Positions 45,864-54,680 of a DNA stretch of 64,000 bases are shown here, in pieces. Position 1 is the stretch's first letter; each line of letters opens with the position of its first letter. Below the pieces are notes generated by a model. That model made no database searches, was not told the origin of the DNA, and saw only the letters and a program-made list of their open reading frames with translations. The stretch is from NCBI RefSeq assembly GCF_002161555.1, contig NZ_NFHZ01000007.1, positions 62,001-126,000 on the forward strand, written 5' to 3'. Both the position numbers and the translations under genes were made by a program. The stretch is from Barnesiella sp. An55 (lineage in GTDB: Bacteria > Bacteroidota > Bacteroidia > Bacteroidales > Barnesiellaceae).

Positions 45864-47419
45864 TTCCCGATTGTTAAAATTCCACTTTTCTTAATACCGA
45901 TAGAGACACCCCACTTATCGCCATAAAGTTTGCCATAGTCACCGGTCAACGAGAGGGAGAAGGTCCACCCCGGCAGTTTCACAGGAGTATAGCGACACTC
46001 GATCAATCCCGACAAATCGTGCTGGGTATCGGCCAACGGAAGTTGCATCGAGCCCCACGAGGTGCGATACGAGGCAAGCACCTTGTACATCCATTCGGGG
46101 GCGATATACCCCATGGCTCCCAGGTGAACAGCCCGCATGCGATTATACTTGTATCGCATATAGCCATCGGTATTGTAGAGGGGCGACTTGGCCATGGGGG
46201 TACCGTTGGAGAGGCCATAGTGCATCCAACCGTTGTAGAAATAGTTGTTGTAATAGTCGTCAAACCCGGTTGCCTCGGTAGTCAGTTGGGGGTTGTCATA
46301 GTCGGTCGGACACCAGTTCAAGGGGCCACCCTGATTGGTGAAATCGACATACTCGACCACCAGGTCGGAGAGCCAGTTCTGCCGGCCGCTCTTGTACTCG
46401 ACGCCCCACAGGCCATCCCAGCCGTTGAGCTTACCCATGCCCGAGGCATCGTCGTAGTACCACTCGAAATAGCCTCGCACCGACGATTTGTTCTTGAACG
46501 TATATTCGGCCGACAGGTTCCAATGCCCCACATGGTTGCCATAGTAGTAGGCCTGATCGCCTACATTGGTCGAGCCGTCGCCCGACGAAGGGAAAAGAAT
46601 CTGCAAGAAGTCTTTCAACCGAGTAGGACTTTTGGTCGTGAGTGAATCGATGCGGACTCCCTTGAGATAATAGTGCTTGGTGCCCCCGAACTGGGCTGCC
46701 AACTCGGCCCCGATAGTCACGACAAAAGGCTTGTTGGGATTGGTGCGGAACGAAATCGACTTGTGGTGATACAGCGCACCGGTAGTAATATAGTGGTTGT
46801 AATAGTTGTAATGCTCTTTATAGAAATTGTCGTCCATGAATTTACCGTAGGCCAGGTCGCCCTTGATCTGCACCCACCCCTTGGTAAAGGGAATATCGAC
46901 AAAATCGATAAAGCCGGCTCTCACCTGCGGTATGGGGCGTGAGTTGCCCGACCACACCAGACCTCCCGAACTCAACTCAAAGTTGACTACCGGGTCGGTG
47001 AGTTCGCGACTGCCGGCCGAGATGAAAATCTTGCGATACTTGATGCCGGCATACAGTTGCTGGATGAGAAAGGCCGAGACCTGCGGACGTCGCTGCGACA
47101 CTCCCTGGGTGGCATCGTAGTAGGTAACCGGCGAGGTCGATGAGAGTAGCCCCACCAGATCGACCCCGAATTCATAGGAGAACCGTTTGTCCATCTCGAT
47201 GTCGCGCGAGAGTGCAGCCCGCAGATAGCCGCTCTTGCTGTGGGTTACCAGGCCATGTTTGTTGGCCGAGAAGTAGTAGGGGGCAAAAGTGCCATTCCCG
47301 GCATTGCCTACCATCGACACGGCATAGTCCATCGAATATTGGGCATAAGAGTAGGAAGAGCTGCCCAACCACCACACCAGGACAGGGATGAGCAAGTTCC
47401 AAAAACGACGATATCTCAT
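45860..47419 (-). CDS. Capsule assembly Wzi family outer-membrane protein
   Basis: 519 residues; the ATG at 47419 gives MRYRRFWNLLIPVLVWWLGSSSYSYAQ, a good signal peptide, while the longer frame adds an implausible 64 residues. The mature protein has the Wzi-like strand pattern (SMVGNAGNGTFAPYYFSANKHG, RFSYEFGVDLVGLLSS, SRELTDPVVNFELSSGGLVWSGNSRPIPQVRAGF) and ends in a barrel strand. Wzi is an 18-stranded barrel lectin that holds capsular polysaccharide on the surface. The exopolysaccharide operon is a few kilobases to the right on the same strand, consistent with that role. Confidence 0.82.
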   Translation of the reverse strand: MRYRRFWNLLIPVLVWWLGSSSYSYAQYSMDYAVSMVGNAGNGTFAPYYFSANKHGLVTHSKSGYLRAALSRDIEMDKRFSYEFGVDLVGLLSSTSPVTYYDATQGVSQRRPQVSAFLIQQLYAGIKYRKIFISAGSRELTDPVVNFELSSGGLVWSGNSRPIPQVRAGFIDFVDIPFTKGWVQIKGDLAYGKFMDDNFYKEHYNYYNHYITTGALYHHKSISFRTNPNKPFVVTIGAELAAQFGGTKHYYLKGVRIDSLTTKSPTRLKDFLQILFPSSGDGSTNVGDQAYYYGNHVGHWNLSAEYTFKNKSSVRGYFEWYYDDASGMGKLNGWDGLWGVEYKSGRQNWLSDLVVEYVDFTNQGGPLNWCPTDYDNPQLTTEATGFDDYYNNYFYNGWMHYGLSNGTPMAKSPLYNTDGYMRYKYNRMRAVHLGAMGYIAPEWMYKVLASYRTSWGSMQLPLADTQHDLSGLIECRYTPVKLPGWTFSLSLTGDYGKLYGDKWGVSIGIKKSGILTIGK

Positions 47420-47544
47420 ATATGAATTTCTATAATACTGTTGTTTCGAATCGTCAGGAGGGCAGACAATCTGCAACGGCAGACCTCCCGACGGGAACAA
47501 AAGTAATATATAAATCATTATGCAGCAACCGGCTTCTCCATATT

Positions 47545-47594
47545 TAACAAAACCGGGGGAGAAAATGCCTTTTCCAGGCACCTCCTCCCCCGGT
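47545..47594 (-). terminator. Terminator after the 209-residue barrel gene
   Basis: ACCGGGGGAG (47552-47561) pairs with CTCCCCCGGT (47585-47594); TTTTGTT follows on the minus strand. Confidence 0.7.
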
Positions 47595-47623
47595 CTGTTA
47601 TGACGGGTCACGAATCGAGAGCA

Positions 47624-48253
47624 TCAGAAGGTGACACCCACGCGGAATCCCAAATTGCTGCGGCCATCGATTTCATACGTGAGCACCTTGCTCTTATTGG
47701 TGGCATAGTTGTAATACATGGCCAGGTGCAAGCCATAGCGATAATTGGGACTGGGGAAAATGCTGATACCAATCTCGGGCGAGACGGCAAAGCCCCAGGT
47801 GTCGTGATAGAGTTCCCAAGCCTGCATATAGGAAGACATGCGGCTGTAATTGGCGCCCATCTTCAATGTCATGTAGGGCTCGAACATACCGCTGGTCGTA
47901 ACACGATATTTGGCCAAAATACCAAAAGGCAACTGGAACAAGGAGTGTTGCTGGTCGGTCGTGAGAGCCGAGCTGGAACTCAAGGCCAACGTCTGGCGAT
48001 CGATATACTTGTTGTTGGTATGATAGGCAATATAGGCACCAATGGCCAACCGGGGCATGACATAATATCCGCCCTCGAAGTTCATACCCCACCCGCTCGC
48101 CTTATCGGCATAGCTGTTTCCCATGGGGGCATTGAACTGCCAATCGACATTGAAATAGGTTTTCGAAACGGCTTGCGCGTTTCCACGGGTCGGCACAACC
48201 ACCATACAAGCAGCAGCTACCACCCATAACGATATTTGTTTAATAGTTTTCAT
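47624..48253 (-). CDS. Outer-membrane beta-barrel protein
   Basis: 209 residues with a signal peptide (MKTIKQISLWVVAAACMVVVPTRGNAQ). Alternating strands (YFNVDWQFNAPMG, GWGMNFEGGYYVMPRLAIGAYIAYH, LFQLPFGILAKYRV, MFEPYMTLKMGANYS, GFAVSPEIGISIFP) and the final NLGFRVGVTF ending in Phe fit a small OmpW/OmpX-type barrel. No functional residues are recognisable. The next gene upstream (DUF4136 lipoprotein) is 45 bases away and likely co-transcribed. Confidence 0.72.
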   Translation of the reverse strand: MKTIKQISLWVVAAACMVVVPTRGNAQAVSKTYFNVDWQFNAPMGNSYADKASGWGMNFEGGYYVMPRLAIGAYIAYHTNNKYIDRQTLALSSSSALTTDQQHSLFQLPFGILAKYRVTTSGMFEPYMTLKMGANYSRMSSYMQAWELYHDTWGFAVSPEIGISIFPSPNYRYGLHLAMYYNYATNKSKVLTYEIDGRSNLGFRVGVTF

Positions 48254-48298
48254 AATTCGATTTTCTTTTTATTGGATATACAAAATGGGGTAGTCTCG

Positions 48299-48934
48299 TT
48301 ATTGATTGGTCAAGTAGGGCGACTGGTTGAAGGCCTGGTCGATGGCACGAATGACCAAAGTCTGGTTCACCCGGGGAGAGCTGCTTTGCAAACCGGCCAT
48401 ATAGGTATCCCACAGTACCGGCAACCGTTTGCTCGTACCGGTCTGATCGGTCAGATCGACCAACTCGGCCAGGAATGAGTTCACACTGTAACTATACACG
48501 ACCGGATAGGGATAGTACCAACTGCTCCAGTAGGGACCCCAGTAGCCGGGCCCCCAGTAGCCGGGATAGCCCCACCACCAGTTGGGACTGGGATAGTTGA
48601 CAAAATAGTGCACATCCTCGATGTAGCTAACCTGCAAACCCAGGTCGGCCTCTTCCTTGGAATCGACCAGCATAAAGCCTCGGGCCGCCATGTTCTCGGC
48701 AAAGGTCTCGAGGATATAGTTGGCCTCGTCGTTGGTCCAGTAGGTGGCTTTCTCGCTGTCGGTGATAAGCAGGACGCTATCGGGCATGTAGTAGGTGAGA
48801 TAGTCTCCGAAGCTGGCCGATTTATCATAATCGGTAAACACCACATAATCGTCATCCAGCTTGGAGAGGCTGGGCTCTTTCTGGCACGCAGTGATTGCTG
48901 CTACGACAAAAAGAATCGGGATTAGTTTTTTCAT
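48299..48934 (-). CDS. DUF4136 family lipoprotein
   Basis: 211 residues with lipobox C17 (VVAAITAC). The body matches DUF4136 (SASFGDYLTYYMPDSVLLI, ILETFAENMAARGFMLVDSKEEADLGLQVSYIED), with a Tyr/Trp/Pro/Gly-rich stretch at about 112-145 (WWWGYPGYWGPGYWGPYW) that is common in these proteins. The N-terminal module commonly binds or checks outer-membrane targets in this family, but the role is unknown. Starts just beyond a terminator that isolates it from the exopolysaccharide operon. Confidence 0.75.
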   Translation of the reverse strand: MKKLIPILFVVAAITACQKEPSLSKLDDDYVVFTDYDKSASFGDYLTYYMPDSVLLITDSEKATYWTNDEANYILETFAENMAARGFMLVDSKEEADLGLQVSYIEDVHYFVNYPSPNWWWGYPGYWGPGYWGPYWSSWYYPYPVVYSYSVNSFLAELVDLTDQTGTSKRLPVLWDTYMAGLQSSSPRVNQTLVIRAIDQAFNQSPYLTNQ

Positions 48935-48982
48935 AATCGTTCTGTTTTTGATTGTTTTGTGAAAACATAATTGTTATACCTC

Positions 48983-49020
48983 AAAAACAAAACAGGCCCG
49001 AGATGGTTCGAAATCGGGCC
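48983..49020 (-). terminator. Terminator of the exopolysaccharide operon
   Basis: GGCCCGA (48995-49001) and TCGGGCC (49014-49020) pair; on the minus strand TGTTTTGTTTTTG follows, and on the plus strand GACTTTTT, so it may act both ways. Confidence 0.65.
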
Positions 49021-49061
49021 GACTTTTTAGTATGGCAGAATTTCTTTTTAGGAGAAGAGCA

Positions 49062-50147
49062 TCAGAGCCGATGATACACGGCATCGACCTGGCGGGCAAT
49101 ATAGTCCCAGTTGTAGGGCGAGAGGTCGTACTGGCAACGCACATCGGCCTGTGCCAGTTTGCGTGCGAGAGCCTCTTCGAGTGAACCGATATCGCCCGTG
49201 GTAAAGAAATCGTCGGTGGGGAGACAGGCAAGCCGGTTGGCCGGGATGTCGCTCACCAATACCGGCAGACGGTAGCTCAAGGCCTCAAGCAGAACGATGG
49301 GTAACCCTTCGTGAAACGAGGGTAGCACAAAGAGCCGGGCGTGCGAAAAGAGTTCGTTCAGTTTGGCACCCCGTATGAAACCGGTGAGCACCACGCCTCG
49401 CTCCCGAGCCAGCTGCTTCAGCGAGGTCGAGTAACGGTCTTCATGGTCGGCATCGCCGGCAATCACCAGTTTATAGCCTTCGGGCAAGAGATGGTCAAAA
49501 GCCTTGACAAGCAGATCGAATCCCTTCTCCTCGACAAACCGCCCTACGGCCAGCACATATTTATGAGGCTCCAACCCCAACGAGGCAATGTAATCGGTCG
49601 TCTGAGCCGGAGTGGGTGTATTCACACCGTTGTAAATGAGATGGGCATTGCAGCGATGATACTTCTCGCGCAGGATATTGTCGATGACGGTCGAGATGAC
49701 AATAACCTCGTTGGCATACCGCGCCCCCATGCGCTCGCCCATGCGCAGGACGGTCTTGGCCAACTTGTTCCACTTCTGCCGGTCATAGTCGGGCCCGTGG
49801 TGCGTCATCACCACCTTCAATCCCAAAAGCCGGGCAAAGGGGGTGAGCAGAGCCGGCCCGATGGCATGGATATGCAGCACATCGGCCTTGACCCGACGGG
49901 CATAGAGAATGGCCAGGAAGGTGTGGACAATGGCTTCTATGCTCTTCTTGCGAGGAGCATAGATATCTTTGAGCCGAACGCCTTTATAAGATTGGAGCTT
50001 GTTTTGCGGAGTTACATAGCACGAGCGTCGCACCACCGTGACATCGTGGCCCATAGCAGCCAACCGCGGATAGAGTTCCTCGCAATGAGTCTCTACCCCA
50101 CCCTGTATATTGGGAATTCCACGAGTCCCTGCCACGACTATCTTCAT
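49062..50147 (-). CDS. GT4 glycosyltransferase with DUF1972-type N-domain
   Basis: 361 residues from the ATG at 50147 (MKIVVAGTRGIPNIQGGVET); an upstream GTG would add two residues. The N-terminal domain has GTRGIPNIQGGVETHCEEL, the DUF1972 opening, and the C-terminal GT-B domain has NGVNTPTP, VLAVGRFVEEKGFDLLVKAF and the donor-binding EGLPIVLLEAL. It transfers a hexose or deoxyhexose to a lipid-linked glycan in the cytoplasm. Last gene of the exopolysaccharide operon, 25 bases after the radical SAM gene. Sugar unknown. Confidence 0.88.
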   Translation of the reverse strand: MKIVVAGTRGIPNIQGGVETHCEELYPRLAAMGHDVTVVRRSCYVTPQNKLQSYKGVRLKDIYAPRKKSIEAIVHTFLAILYARRVKADVLHIHAIGPALLTPFARLLGLKVVMTHHGPDYDRQKWNKLAKTVLRMGERMGARYANEVIVISTVIDNILREKYHRCNAHLIYNGVNTPTPAQTTDYIASLGLEPHKYVLAVGRFVEEKGFDLLVKAFDHLLPEGYKLVIAGDADHEDRYSTSLKQLARERGVVLTGFIRGAKLNELFSHARLFVLPSFHEGLPIVLLEALSYRLPVLVSDIPANRLACLPTDDFFTTGDIGSLEEALARKLAQADVRCQYDLSPYNWDYIARQVDAVYHRL

Positions 50148-50172
50148 CGCCACGAGCCTCCTTTCTGCGGGT

Positions 50173-51237
50173 TTATGAACGATTGAGGTTCCCTTGCCGG
50201 GGATCTTGCCCTACATCGTACCACTTCTTGTCGATGCAGACCGGTTTTCCCAGCAGCGAACGCAACTTATTCTTGAGTATCCACCCCATGGGGTGACGCA
50301 CATACGAGAGCTTTTTCATCACCGGCGAAACGGTACCTACCATCCAGCAGTTCTTGGGGCATCGGCGCACCAGTTCGCGCACATGTTGAGCCCGGTCACT
50401 GTTCCATATCTCGTCGAAGGAGCCGGCCTTTCTGATATTGCCCATACTCTCTTTCCAGTACTTCGACTCCAGTCCGTTGCAGGGATATACCTCGCCATAG
50501 GGATCGATGAAACAGTTCATGAGACCAGCCTCACAAGGCAACAAGCGGCGATTCCCCTCGATGTAGTTGATGAGCCCCATGTTGAAGAAAGCCCGAGCCC
50601 ACGACTTGGGATGCTTCTCCCGCATCTGCATATCGATGAGTTTGGCGAAATTGGCGCACACCGTCTCCCGATTGGTGATGACGTTATCATCTTTATGGAA
50701 ATAATACGAATTGTGAAAGGCGGCCGTGGCAAACTCCATGTCGAGCGCTTTGGAAAGGTGGTACAACGAGAGCATATCTTCGGAGTTGTTGTTGGAAACG
50801 GTAATACCGAAACCAATATCCTTCACGCCCATCTCTCTCAATTTCAAGAGAGTGCGCAATCCTTTGTCGAAACCGCCGGGACGACCGCGCAGCTCGTCGT
50901 TCTTTTGTGAAAGGCCTTCGATGCTGATGCGGATGCCTATCTTGGGGAATTTCTTGGCCAGCTCGATAACCCGGTTCTCGAACCACCCCGAGGTCGAAAT
51001 GACCACTCGCGGCGCTTTACGAAACGCTACTTCTATAATCTTATCCAAATCTTCCCGCACAAAAGGCTCTCCCCCCGTGATGTTGATAAACTTAACCCGG
51101 GGCAAAATCTCCAACTCCTCGGGGCGAATTTCCTGCCGGGGATCGGTGGGATTTTTCCAGATATTACACATCTTGCACTGCATGGGGCAGCGATAGGTGG
51201 TAATGATACTTATATCGGTAGGTGCAGAAATCTTCAT
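50173..51237 (-). CDS. Radical SAM/SPASM-type protein inside the exopolysaccharide operon
   Basis: 354 residues with the radical SAM cluster cysteines C17-x3-C21-x2-C24 (YRCPMQCKMC), the GGEPF motif, and GIRISIEGLSQ. Further cysteines in the C-terminal half (LPCEAGLMNCFIDPYGEVYPCNG, RRCPKNCW) suggest a SPASM-like auxiliary cluster. Such enzymes make radical-based C-H changes on peptides, sugars or cofactors. It sits between two GT4 genes (57 and 25 base gaps). The substrate is unknown; a sugar or lipid-linked glycan modification is inferred from location only. Confidence 0.85.
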   Translation of the reverse strand: MKISAPTDISIITTYRCPMQCKMCNIWKNPTDPRQEIRPEELEILPRVKFINITGGEPFVREDLDKIIEVAFRKAPRVVISTSGWFENRVIELAKKFPKIGIRISIEGLSQKNDELRGRPGGFDKGLRTLLKLREMGVKDIGFGITVSNNNSEDMLSLYHLSKALDMEFATAAFHNSYYFHKDDNVITNRETVCANFAKLIDMQMREKHPKSWARAFFNMGLINYIEGNRRLLPCEAGLMNCFIDPYGEVYPCNGLESKYWKESMGNIRKAGSFDEIWNSDRAQHVRELVRRCPKNCWMVGTVSPVMKKLSYVRHPMGWILKNKLRSLLGKPVCIDKKWYDVGQDPRQGNLNRS

Positions 51238-51294
51238 TTTTTATAAATATCGTGCAAAGATATATCTTTTTCCGGGTCTATCAAATTTTATTAT

Positions 51295-52512
51295 TTACTC
51301 TTCGATGCCATATACTTTCTTCAACTCTCGCCAGTAGCGCTCCTCCGAGAAACGCTCCCGGGCCCGCCGCGAAATGGCCTGCCTGTCGGCTTCGTCGGCC
51401 GACATTCGAGCGACGATAGCCTCCTCCAGTTCTCGCTTATCGCCCATACTAAACAAGGTTCCGTCGCCGTCGCGTATCAGTTCGGGGATTCCCCCTACCT
51501 CCGATCCCACGACCGGGGTTCCCATACACAACGACTCGATGATACTCAGCGGGTTGTTCTCGTACCATACCGAGGGGACAACCAGTGTGCGGGCATACTT
51601 GACCAACTGGACCACCTCGCGCGAAGAGAGGTGTCCCAGAAAGTGTATTTTCTCCGAGGCATATTTCTCTCGCAGTTCGTCGGCAAGCGGGCCATCGCCA
51701 GCCACATAGAGCGGATAGGGCAACGACTGGGCCACCTCGAGCAGCAGCCGCACCCCTTTCTCCTCCGAGAGACGCCCCACATAACAGTAGTAGGGAGCGG
51801 TCTCCTGCCGAGCCAACGGTTCGGCCTGATCGAAGAAATCGAGCTTCTCCTTCTCTATGAAATTGCAAACGACTGCCAACTTGGTGTAGTCGTAGTGACA
51901 CGCCCTCATCTTTTGTGCCATAAAGGAACTGGGACAAACGAAGGTATCGACCCACCGCTGCAACTTCGACCGGTTCCACCACAAAGCCTCACCATAGGCC
52001 AAAGCACTGGCCACCCCACTCTCTTTCATGCACTTGCGTCGAAGTACCTGAGAGCGGTCGGTAAAGCAGGCTTCGCATATCTCGCCACGACACAGACAGT
52101 TGTACGACGGGCACAGCAGTTTGTAGTCGTGCATGGTCCACACCGTGCGGCACCCCTGCTCGTGAGCCAATTTGACCACGATGGGCGACAGATAGGAATG
52201 AATGTTGTGGAAGTGAACAATCTGAGGGCGGAAGTCATCGAGCAGTCTTTGGAACGAGCGGATAATATCACCCGCACCAAACAGCCGGTTGGCAGCTTTC
52301 ACTTTATCAACGAAGTCTCCGGAGAAAGAGACTTCCGAGGCAAAATAGCGGGAAGTTTCGCAGGGCAGATTCTGCGGGTATTTCATTGCATAAACGGCCA
52401 CTTCATATCCCAAACGACGCAACAAGGCCTCGAGATTGATCATGCTGATGCAATCTCCGCCTCTTGGATAGTAAAACTTGTTGACCAACAGAATGCGTAG
52501 CGGTTGTTTCAT
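51295..52512 (-). CDS. GT4 glycosyltransferase
   Basis: 405 residues of GT-B fold: N-terminal VNKFYYPRGGDCISMINLEALL, and C-terminal YCYVGRLSEEKGVRLLLEVAQ with the NNPLSIIESLCMGTPVVGSEVGG donor-binding region. A cysteine-rich stretch (LCPSYNCLCRGEICEACF, about 130-150) is common in this subgroup. It likely adds one sugar of the exopolysaccharide repeat unit. Fourteen bases after the acyltransferase gene. Acceptor and sugar unknown. Confidence 0.88.
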   Translation of the reverse strand: MKQPLRILLVNKFYYPRGGDCISMINLEALLRRLGYEVAVYAMKYPQNLPCETSRYFASEVSFSGDFVDKVKAANRLFGAGDIIRSFQRLLDDFRPQIVHFHNIHSYLSPIVVKLAHEQGCRTVWTMHDYKLLCPSYNCLCRGEICEACFTDRSQVLRRKCMKESGVASALAYGEALWWNRSKLQRWVDTFVCPSSFMAQKMRACHYDYTKLAVVCNFIEKEKLDFFDQAEPLARQETAPYYCYVGRLSEEKGVRLLLEVAQSLPYPLYVAGDGPLADELREKYASEKIHFLGHLSSREVVQLVKYARTLVVPSVWYENNPLSIIESLCMGTPVVGSEVGGIPELIRDGDGTLFSMGDKRELEEAIVARMSADEADRQAISRRARERFSEERYWRELKKVYGIEE

Positions 52513-52526
52513 GGGCAGCGTTCAGG

Positions 52527-53501
52527 TTATTTAAATATCCGGGAAGTAAATTTGTTCTTAGCCCACACCCACTGGTACAACCATATGGGGAAGACTATTC
52601 CCGTTCCTATTATAAATAACGCAGAAAATATGAATTCTATTATATTTCCGCCCGATAATATGTGTGTTAAAATTGCTTTTTCTCCTCCCATAATCCAGGT
52701 ATGGAAAAGATAGATGGTCATCGACATGATTCCCAGCCGATTCAGTACTCGGGCAAACACTCGGCCCTGTTGCGAAACGAGCTGCGAAACCGACATCACC
52801 ATGAAACTGCCGGTTACTCCCAGGACAATCGAGAGGGCCGAAGTAATCGCTCCCAATGGAAGCCGGGCATAGGCAACAGCCAGGGCAACGGTAAGGCCGA
52901 GCCAAAGCAACGAACCGCGATACATCACGCGCTCGAGCCACGACGTGCGGGCAATCCACATGCCGGCAACAAAGAAAATGAGATTGCGACTCAACTGAGC
53001 GAGGCAAAGCCAGTTGGGAGCCTCACGCCAGAATGCCAACCCCACGGCGAGTAGAGACAAAACAATCAGCCGCTTGCCGGGTTTGAAAAGGGGTGCAATG
53101 CAGAAGATGAGGAACAGCACATAGACAAACCACAGGAAATAGCCGGCCTCGGGGAGATACAGCACCCGATACAGGGCATCGAATGTAACCGGGTGATCTA
53201 CCTGCAAATAGTTGCTCACCCCTATTTTGGTCCCTATGATTGCCCACGAAAGGATAAAATAGGGGTACATCAGTCGCTGGAATTTTCCCCACACCAAGGC
53301 TCGATATGACTCCTGTCGGGTAGAACGCTCGTAAAAGAATCCGGCAATCAGAAAAAAAAGCGGCATATGAAAGTGATAGAAAAAACGAATGAAGAGTTCA
53401 TACCACTCAGGAGCACCAGCGGGAATGTAATGACCGATGACCACCAGTATAATACCGATTCCCTTAGCTATGTCGAACGTAACGTCTCTCCTCTTTTCCA
53501 T
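52527..53501 (-). CDS. Acyltransferase family 3 membrane protein (sugar O-acyltransferase)
   Basis: 324 residues with about ten hydrophobic segments. It opens with the acyltransferase-3 pattern MEKRRDVTFDIAKGIGIILVVIGHY, where D and H (FDIAKG, VIGHYIP) are the likely catalytic residues, and continues FFYHFHMPLFFLIAGFF. These proteins O-acetylate or otherwise acylate sugars of surface polysaccharides. Nine bases downstream of a GT4 gene. The acyl group and target sugar are unknown. Confidence 0.85.
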   Translation of the reverse strand: MEKRRDVTFDIAKGIGIILVVIGHYIPAGAPEWYELFIRFFYHFHMPLFFLIAGFFYERSTRQESYRALVWGKFQRLMYPYFILSWAIIGTKIGVSNYLQVDHPVTFDALYRVLYLPEAGYFLWFVYVLFLIFCIAPLFKPGKRLIVLSLLAVGLAFWREAPNWLCLAQLSRNLIFFVAGMWIARTSWLERVMYRGSLLWLGLTVALAVAYARLPLGAITSALSIVLGVTGSFMVMSVSQLVSQQGRVFARVLNRLGIMSMTIYLFHTWIMGGEKAILTHILSGGNIIEFIFSALFIIGTGIVFPIWLYQWVWAKNKFTSRIFK

Positions 53502-53510
53502 CAGCTTTCT

Positions 53511-54620
53511 CTATTTCTTTCGCGAAGCCTCCTCAAACGACTCGACAAGACGCCGGGCCACGGCATCGACTGTAATCAAAGGCGCATAGTTTTTACAATT
53601 CTCGACATAAAAATCATTCTGCTCTATCACCCGAGCTATATCATCTTCATTCCAGTTGTCTCGAGCAATGCCCAATTGCTCCTTCTCCACGACTTCGCTA
53701 TCGAACGGTACCCGATTGGTCACAACCGGAGTCGATAAAGCAACCGACTCCATGAGGGCCAACATATTGAGTTCACGCAACGAATCGAAAAGCGAAGCCT
53801 TTGACTCTCGGTAATAGCGGAAAAGCTCTTCATGAGGAAGTTTCCCCAACAGAACAATCTGCTTCTCACGTCCCATATCTGCAATCTGTCGGGCATAATC
53901 GTTTCGCAAAGCCCCATCGCCTGCGACATACAATATATAGTCGCTATACTGTGGATATTTCGACAGGAAAGCGACGAACTTGCGAATGACCGAAATCACA
54001 TTTTTCTCCCAAAAAAGACGTCCTACCGTAAGCAACTGTTTTTTCTTAACCGTCGGGAGATCGGTCTGCCCTACCACGATTCCATGCCCAACAGGCTCAC
54101 TCACTCGTGGCATGTATCGCCCGATAAAACGCTGTGCAACATACGACCGAGGTATCACCCACACCCTGCGCATCAATAAGCGGGCTATCACATTATACCA
54201 CACATGAGAGGGTATCGATTTCATCTTGCGGTTGTGAGCTCCCAGTTCCTGCCATACGACCGTTTTATGAGGTAATACAAGCGAAGCCATCAATGAAGAA
54301 ACGGAGAAAATCTCGCTCGTCAACACCATATCGACCTCGCGCCGACGCTTGCGTAAATAGCTCCATACCCCCGGCATAAAAGGCAACACACTGGGCTGGA
54401 ATATACGTCGCCACACCGATTTCAAAAAAACAACTTTTATCTCATACGATTCTTCCTTTTCAGGTGCATAATCGGCCGCAGCAATCAATGTAACTTCGTG
54501 CTCGGCTCGAAGATAGGCCATACACAAATCGTATATCATCGTCTCTTTTATCGATTTTACACGAGGTATAACCCCATTCTCATGCGTGAAAAGTATAGGA
54601 TTGATTACTATGATTTTCAT
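53511..54620 (-). CDS. GT4 glycosyltransferase
   Basis: 369 residues. The ATG at 54620 (MKIIVINPILFTHENGVIPR) is preferred; the longer frame adds 14 residues of no known type. The GT-B C-domain has LLTVGRLFWEKNVISVIRKF and the LRELNMLALMESVALSTPVVTN donor-binding segment. Visibly AT-richer than the rfb and ilv regions. It probably adds one sugar of the repeat unit. Confidence 0.85.
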   Translation of the reverse strand: MKIIVINPILFTHENGVIPRVKSIKETMIYDLCMAYLRAEHEVTLIAAADYAPEKEESYEIKVVFLKSVWRRIFQPSVLPFMPGVWSYLRKRRREVDMVLTSEIFSVSSLMASLVLPHKTVVWQELGAHNRKMKSIPSHVWYNVIARLLMRRVWVIPRSYVAQRFIGRYMPRVSEPVGHGIVVGQTDLPTVKKKQLLTVGRLFWEKNVISVIRKFVAFLSKYPQYSDYILYVAGDGALRNDYARQIADMGREKQIVLLGKLPHEELFRYYRESKASLFDSLRELNMLALMESVALSTPVVTNRVPFDSEVVEKEQLGIARDNWNEDDIARVIEQNDFYVENCKNYAPLITVDAVARRLVESFEEASRKK

Positions 54621-54680
54621 ATGGCTTCTATTTCGAAATACAAAGATAGTGAAAGAAGACAAATAGGCATAGCCTTAATA

